From Bacteroidota bacterium (GTDB lineage: Bacteria > Bacteroidota > Bacteroidia > Bacteroidales > JAAUTT01), in NCBI GenBank assembly GCA_021779665.1, contig JAJYAG010000030.1:1-46992 (forward strand): DNA of 46,992 bases. Direction: 5' to 3'. The position numbers and the translations under genes were made by a program. The notes below the pieces were generated by a model, which was not told the DNA's origin, ran no database searches, and saw only the letters and a program-made list of their open reading frames with translations. Of this stretch, positions 45,201 to 46,992 are shown in pieces (position 1 is the first letter of the stretch; each line of letters opens with the position of its first letter).

Positions 45201-46990
45201 CGTGACAGAGGCGATTGCTGATCCAGCTTTATGTTGTATTCCAGCGTTGCAGGTTTGTTTTTAAGGTTGGGAATGCGCGACTGGTTAGCAGAAGCGGGCA
45301 ATTTCATATCAAAAGAATTCTTCGTCAGAATATTCTCCAGTTTTACCCAGGCACGCGGATGAACACGCAGATCGAATTTGGACCAGTCGAGCAGCTCCTC
45401 CATGATCAGCGGAAATCCGGGATGACCTGCTGAAAGTTCGTATGCAAGCCGGCTTTTCCTTGCGCGGATTTGCATGGCCGGAAGCTTTATTTCAGTCTCC
45501 GAAATGGTTTTATCATAATTGGGAACTTTGGTCGATTCGAACCAGGCTTGTTCCAGCGTATGCTGTGTCTGGAAATAGATAATCACCAGACCTTTACTGG
45601 CAGGGTCGTCCAGTTCCATAAACGGCGCCTGACCTTTGTTCGAGAATTTAAAATTATGAAACTCGAACTCAAGCACCATCAGGTCTTCAGGGCGAAGTAT
45701 CCTGATTTTCAAAGCCTTTTTGGGAATGAACCTAACGTCGTCGTAATTCAGGTTAAGCTGCGGAATATTCCGGTTCACCTGCGTGGCAGCAGCTTTGTTT
45801 ACCTGACGTTTTGCCGGAGGATCCTGAGGATTTGAGTTGAATCCGATTTCATCCTCTTCAGGATGCCTGCTTTTACGTTTGCTTTGAATGCGTATTGCAT
45901 GCGAATTTTCGAAATAGGAGGGCAATGTGAGCGCATTTCCCACCACAGGCTGAAAAGCCATCAGTTTGGGTTCGAAAACATGGCCCGAAACCGACATCTC
46001 TTTACCGAAAGCCTCAAAAGCAGGTCGGGAATCACCATTCTTAAACTGAAACGAACCTAAGGCATTCGGAACCCACTGTCCGCCAGCAGCTAAAGAGGCT
46101 CCCAGGTAAAATTCAGATGGCTGGTTTTCTTTGAATTCGGAAAAATATAAAAACCTGTCGAAGTTGAATTTACTGTCAAGTTTCCGATCGGGCCAGTATT
46201 GTACCGCCTCATTTGCAGAAACCCAAACCGCGTTGTAACCGGTACTTGCAGCAAGTATATGAATATCAGGCTGTGCCTGGGTGATAAGCTTATCCGCTCC
46301 ATCGAAATTAATTTTGGAAACAACCTTCTCCCATCCTCCAAATTGAGGAAGCGTATAATGAACAGCATTACCGGGAGCGCTTTTGAATACCTGGTTTTCC
46401 CCGTTGAAAGGACGAAGTATAAGATTGTCACCAACAAAATCACTGAAATGAAGTTTCGACTGAACAGACTTTTCCCCGTGAAAATTGAAGTTCCACTGAT
46501 GGTTAAGTCTTCCCGAACACTCTCCCGTCAGCATCAACCGCAGATCTTCTCTGTTTGCAAGAAACGAATTCCCAAAAACAGTTTTAAAGCCGAGAGCGGT
46601 TTTTCCATCGAGCCATTCAATAAAGTTAAGCTGCTCTTTGATGCAAAGTTCAGGAATTTCAATATTCATCAACCAGTCGCTGCCATTGTGAAAAATTTCG
46701 CCATGCATAGAAAAATGCAAGTCGGAGTGATTTACGGTCAGATTCCGGATATTAAAATCATAACGGTCCTTACTTTCTGCGCATTTCACCTCTGGATGAC
46801 CGGCAAAAAAGCCTCTGGCAACCGACCATGCAATTTGTCCGTTTCGCTCCACTTCAAAACGGTTTTTGGTGTATCTCACCGAAAAAGGTTTAAAGCTTAT
46901 GGCTTTCACCGTCTCGGCAACAGGATTCATGGCAAGCACGCCAAGACCTACTTTTCGGAGAAAGTTACGCCGGTTACTGCCGGATGGAAC
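42245..46990 (-). CDS. Very large Tat-exported protein of unknown function, 5' end outside window
   Basis: The frame is open from the stop at 42245 to the window edge, at least 1581 residues. The first in-window start codon is a GTG at 46939, but the 17 codons upstream read VPSGSNRRNFLRKVGLG and run into VLAMNPVAE, a typical twin-arginine signal (RRNFLRK plus a short hydrophobic stretch). The true start is therefore just beyond the window. The mature part is mostly beta-rich. A coiled coil covers roughly residues 1140-1210 counted from 46939 (LIAKVNQLKKELEDIRNEML and SAKLAELKQKLKDKVTELL). The last 250 residues have alternating glycine-rich beta strands (SIYGGGGFFKLVSTLKG, SGAVSVMGGFYFKVEIVSG). 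The protein should be exported folded through Tat. I know no function. The partner gene follows 91 bases downstream. Confidence 0.85.
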   Translation of the reverse strand, partial: VPSGSNRRNFLRKVGLGVLAMNPVAETVKAISFKPFSVRYTKNRFEVERNGQIAWSVARGFFAGHPEVKCAESKDRYDFNIRNLTVNHSDLHFSMHGEIFHNGSDWLMNIEIPELCIKEQLNFIEWLDGKTALGFKTVFGNSFLANREDLRLMLTGECSGRLNHQWNFNFHGEKSVQSKLHFSDFVGDNLILRPFNGENQVFKSAPGNAVHYTLPQFGGWEKVVSKINFDGADKLITQAQPDIHILAASTGYNAVWVSANEAVQYWPDRKLDSKFNFDRFLYFSEFKENQPSEFYLGASLAAGGQWVPNALGSFQFKNGDSRPAFEAFGKEMSVSGHVFEPKLMAFQPVVGNALTLPSYFENSHAIRIQSKRKSRHPEEDEIGFNSNPQDPPAKRQVNKAAATQVNRNIPQLNLNYDDVRFIPKKALKIRILRPEDLMVLEFEFHNFKFSNKGQAPFMELDDPASKGLVIIYFQTQHTLEQAWFESTKVPNYDKTISETEIKLPAMQIRARKSRLAYELSAGHPGFPLIMEELLDWSKFDLRVHPRAWVKLENILTKNSFDMKLPASANQSRIPNLKNKPATLEYNIKLDQQSPLSRSNQAVYRPELIDNFVRADKSTTLKPTFSIAAMKLVDLRVAPIPATSTSIEAPTLMYISPNQLNDFTHKTKLDLRDVEIAGFKRPLVVTSQARVIDSLEASKGEIAELWHTRMGVKLKDGKTSIATFKNLQTIRVLWADDATPNYQDKVERNVPFMASLDANNRHKLVHTTSNYTIPGFKPFAVPVKKLMLTSLGAYLDWHAFFDVPAPIDSSLNIIEWEHLATLGRDHYVKVVEEGYLFPFGHRAAVVKVTERKFHKETRAALNRQRMYIVVLEKEVFYNRTDPNGKFIEFPFQAIRIETLSTPDIDNPEEKSLIKVPPTSSGNSKFIILKIGKNTTYNFYINVGGEGFKFSIIATDKENKEHQIRMPLVFLENSIARDASLMQQVIDVYNPNTAYALTKFDGQKVAYSESFVDNDTAFETDTLLFGGKVYPAKGLADIKFHPVMQSADVYIKSIEELTGIRKPANISLEDDNNPGKVFARVKGAVVDFTGGSDKAGGFLSPNMAVNGLSKLQGPVGGDIEDCKNLMFKADKFFAALTEFPAAKIFGVIDIFSLLGEVDLKGDFDALIAKVNQLKKELEDIRNEMLALENQAKTLASDVSAKLAELKQKLKDKVTELLNSLNGNMPKMPNLKVYTTDLSFFAEYKWQPEFKGKDITVIPSLLNVKVANPQTALTITSLLERPFDTSQPSKFSSNARFEKFGVDIVPLMVVNFNYLEFRSGTSAKTDVKVDIDKDDPIKFQGVLTFVNNLQSIIPSTGFSDDGPYIDLKPTGVTAGFNLSIPDVTLGMCMITNISLGAAVTLPFTGAPLTLSFNFCRRENPFLLTISIYGGGGFFKLVSTLKGVQSIEAAFEFGAAVSLNVGVASGAVSVMGGFYFKVEIVSGDAKTTLTGYIRINGHLSVLGLITVSMEFYLALTAVIEKVAGKDKVTRMEGEATLKVKVEVLFFSKTVSVNVRRELMGADADPKFVDMVMEDDWNDYCLAFAS

Positions 46991-46992
46991 TA

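Noticed and set aside
1-46992. tRNA or rRNA genes
   Set aside because: No cloverleaf-like or rRNA-like sequence was recognised by reading; a tRNAscan run would be needed to be certain.

Overview
The window looks like a chromosomal segment of a Bacteroidota bacterium, probably a Bacteroidales/Marinilabiliales-type polysaccharide degrader. The evidence is two SusC/SusD pairs, each preceded by an ECF sigma factor and a FecR-type anti-sigma factor, many secreted glycan-degrading enzymes, few Shine-Dalgarno sequences, and short palindromic intergenic repeats of a type common in this phylum. Nothing in the sequence fixes the genus.

Region 1 (1-17174) holds the 3' end of a GH42 beta-galactosidase closed by a terminator, then polysaccharide-utilization locus (PUL) 1: sigma factor, FecR anti-sigma, SusC, SusD, two tandem FAD-dependent oxidoreductases, a secreted six-hairpin-glycosidase-like protein and a GH29 alpha-L-fucosidase. 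The SusC gene is split by a complete IS630-type element with a TA target duplication. Removing 5392-6509 restores one 1101-codon frame, so the insertion looks recent. The transposase itself is in two frames joined by an A7 -1 slippage site.

Region 2 (17175-20663) holds a decayed copy of a sigma-factor gene, clearly related to the intact one at 20890, followed by two Ser-type sulfatases. Region 3 (20664-29916) is PUL 2: sigma factor, FecR, SusC, SusD, a strong terminator and a second GH29 fucosidase. Together, two fucosidases, two sulfatases, a beta-galactosidase and a GH43 enzyme (minus strand at 30223) suggest a sulfated, fucose- and galactose-containing glycan as substrate. This is inference; no substrate is proven.

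Region 4 (29917-37645) holds the convergent GH43 gene, a potABCD-like polyamine ABC transporter operon with a small unknown gene at its end (minus strand), a higBA-like toxin-antitoxin pair (plus strand) and a DUF1801 protein.

Region 5 (37816-window end) is two very large minus-strand genes of unknown function, 1445 and more than 1580 residues. The upstream gene runs off the window and carries a twin-arginine (Tat) signal just before the first in-window start codon. The downstream partner has no signal peptide. With the tandem FAD enzymes, this pair is the best candidate here for an undescribed system.
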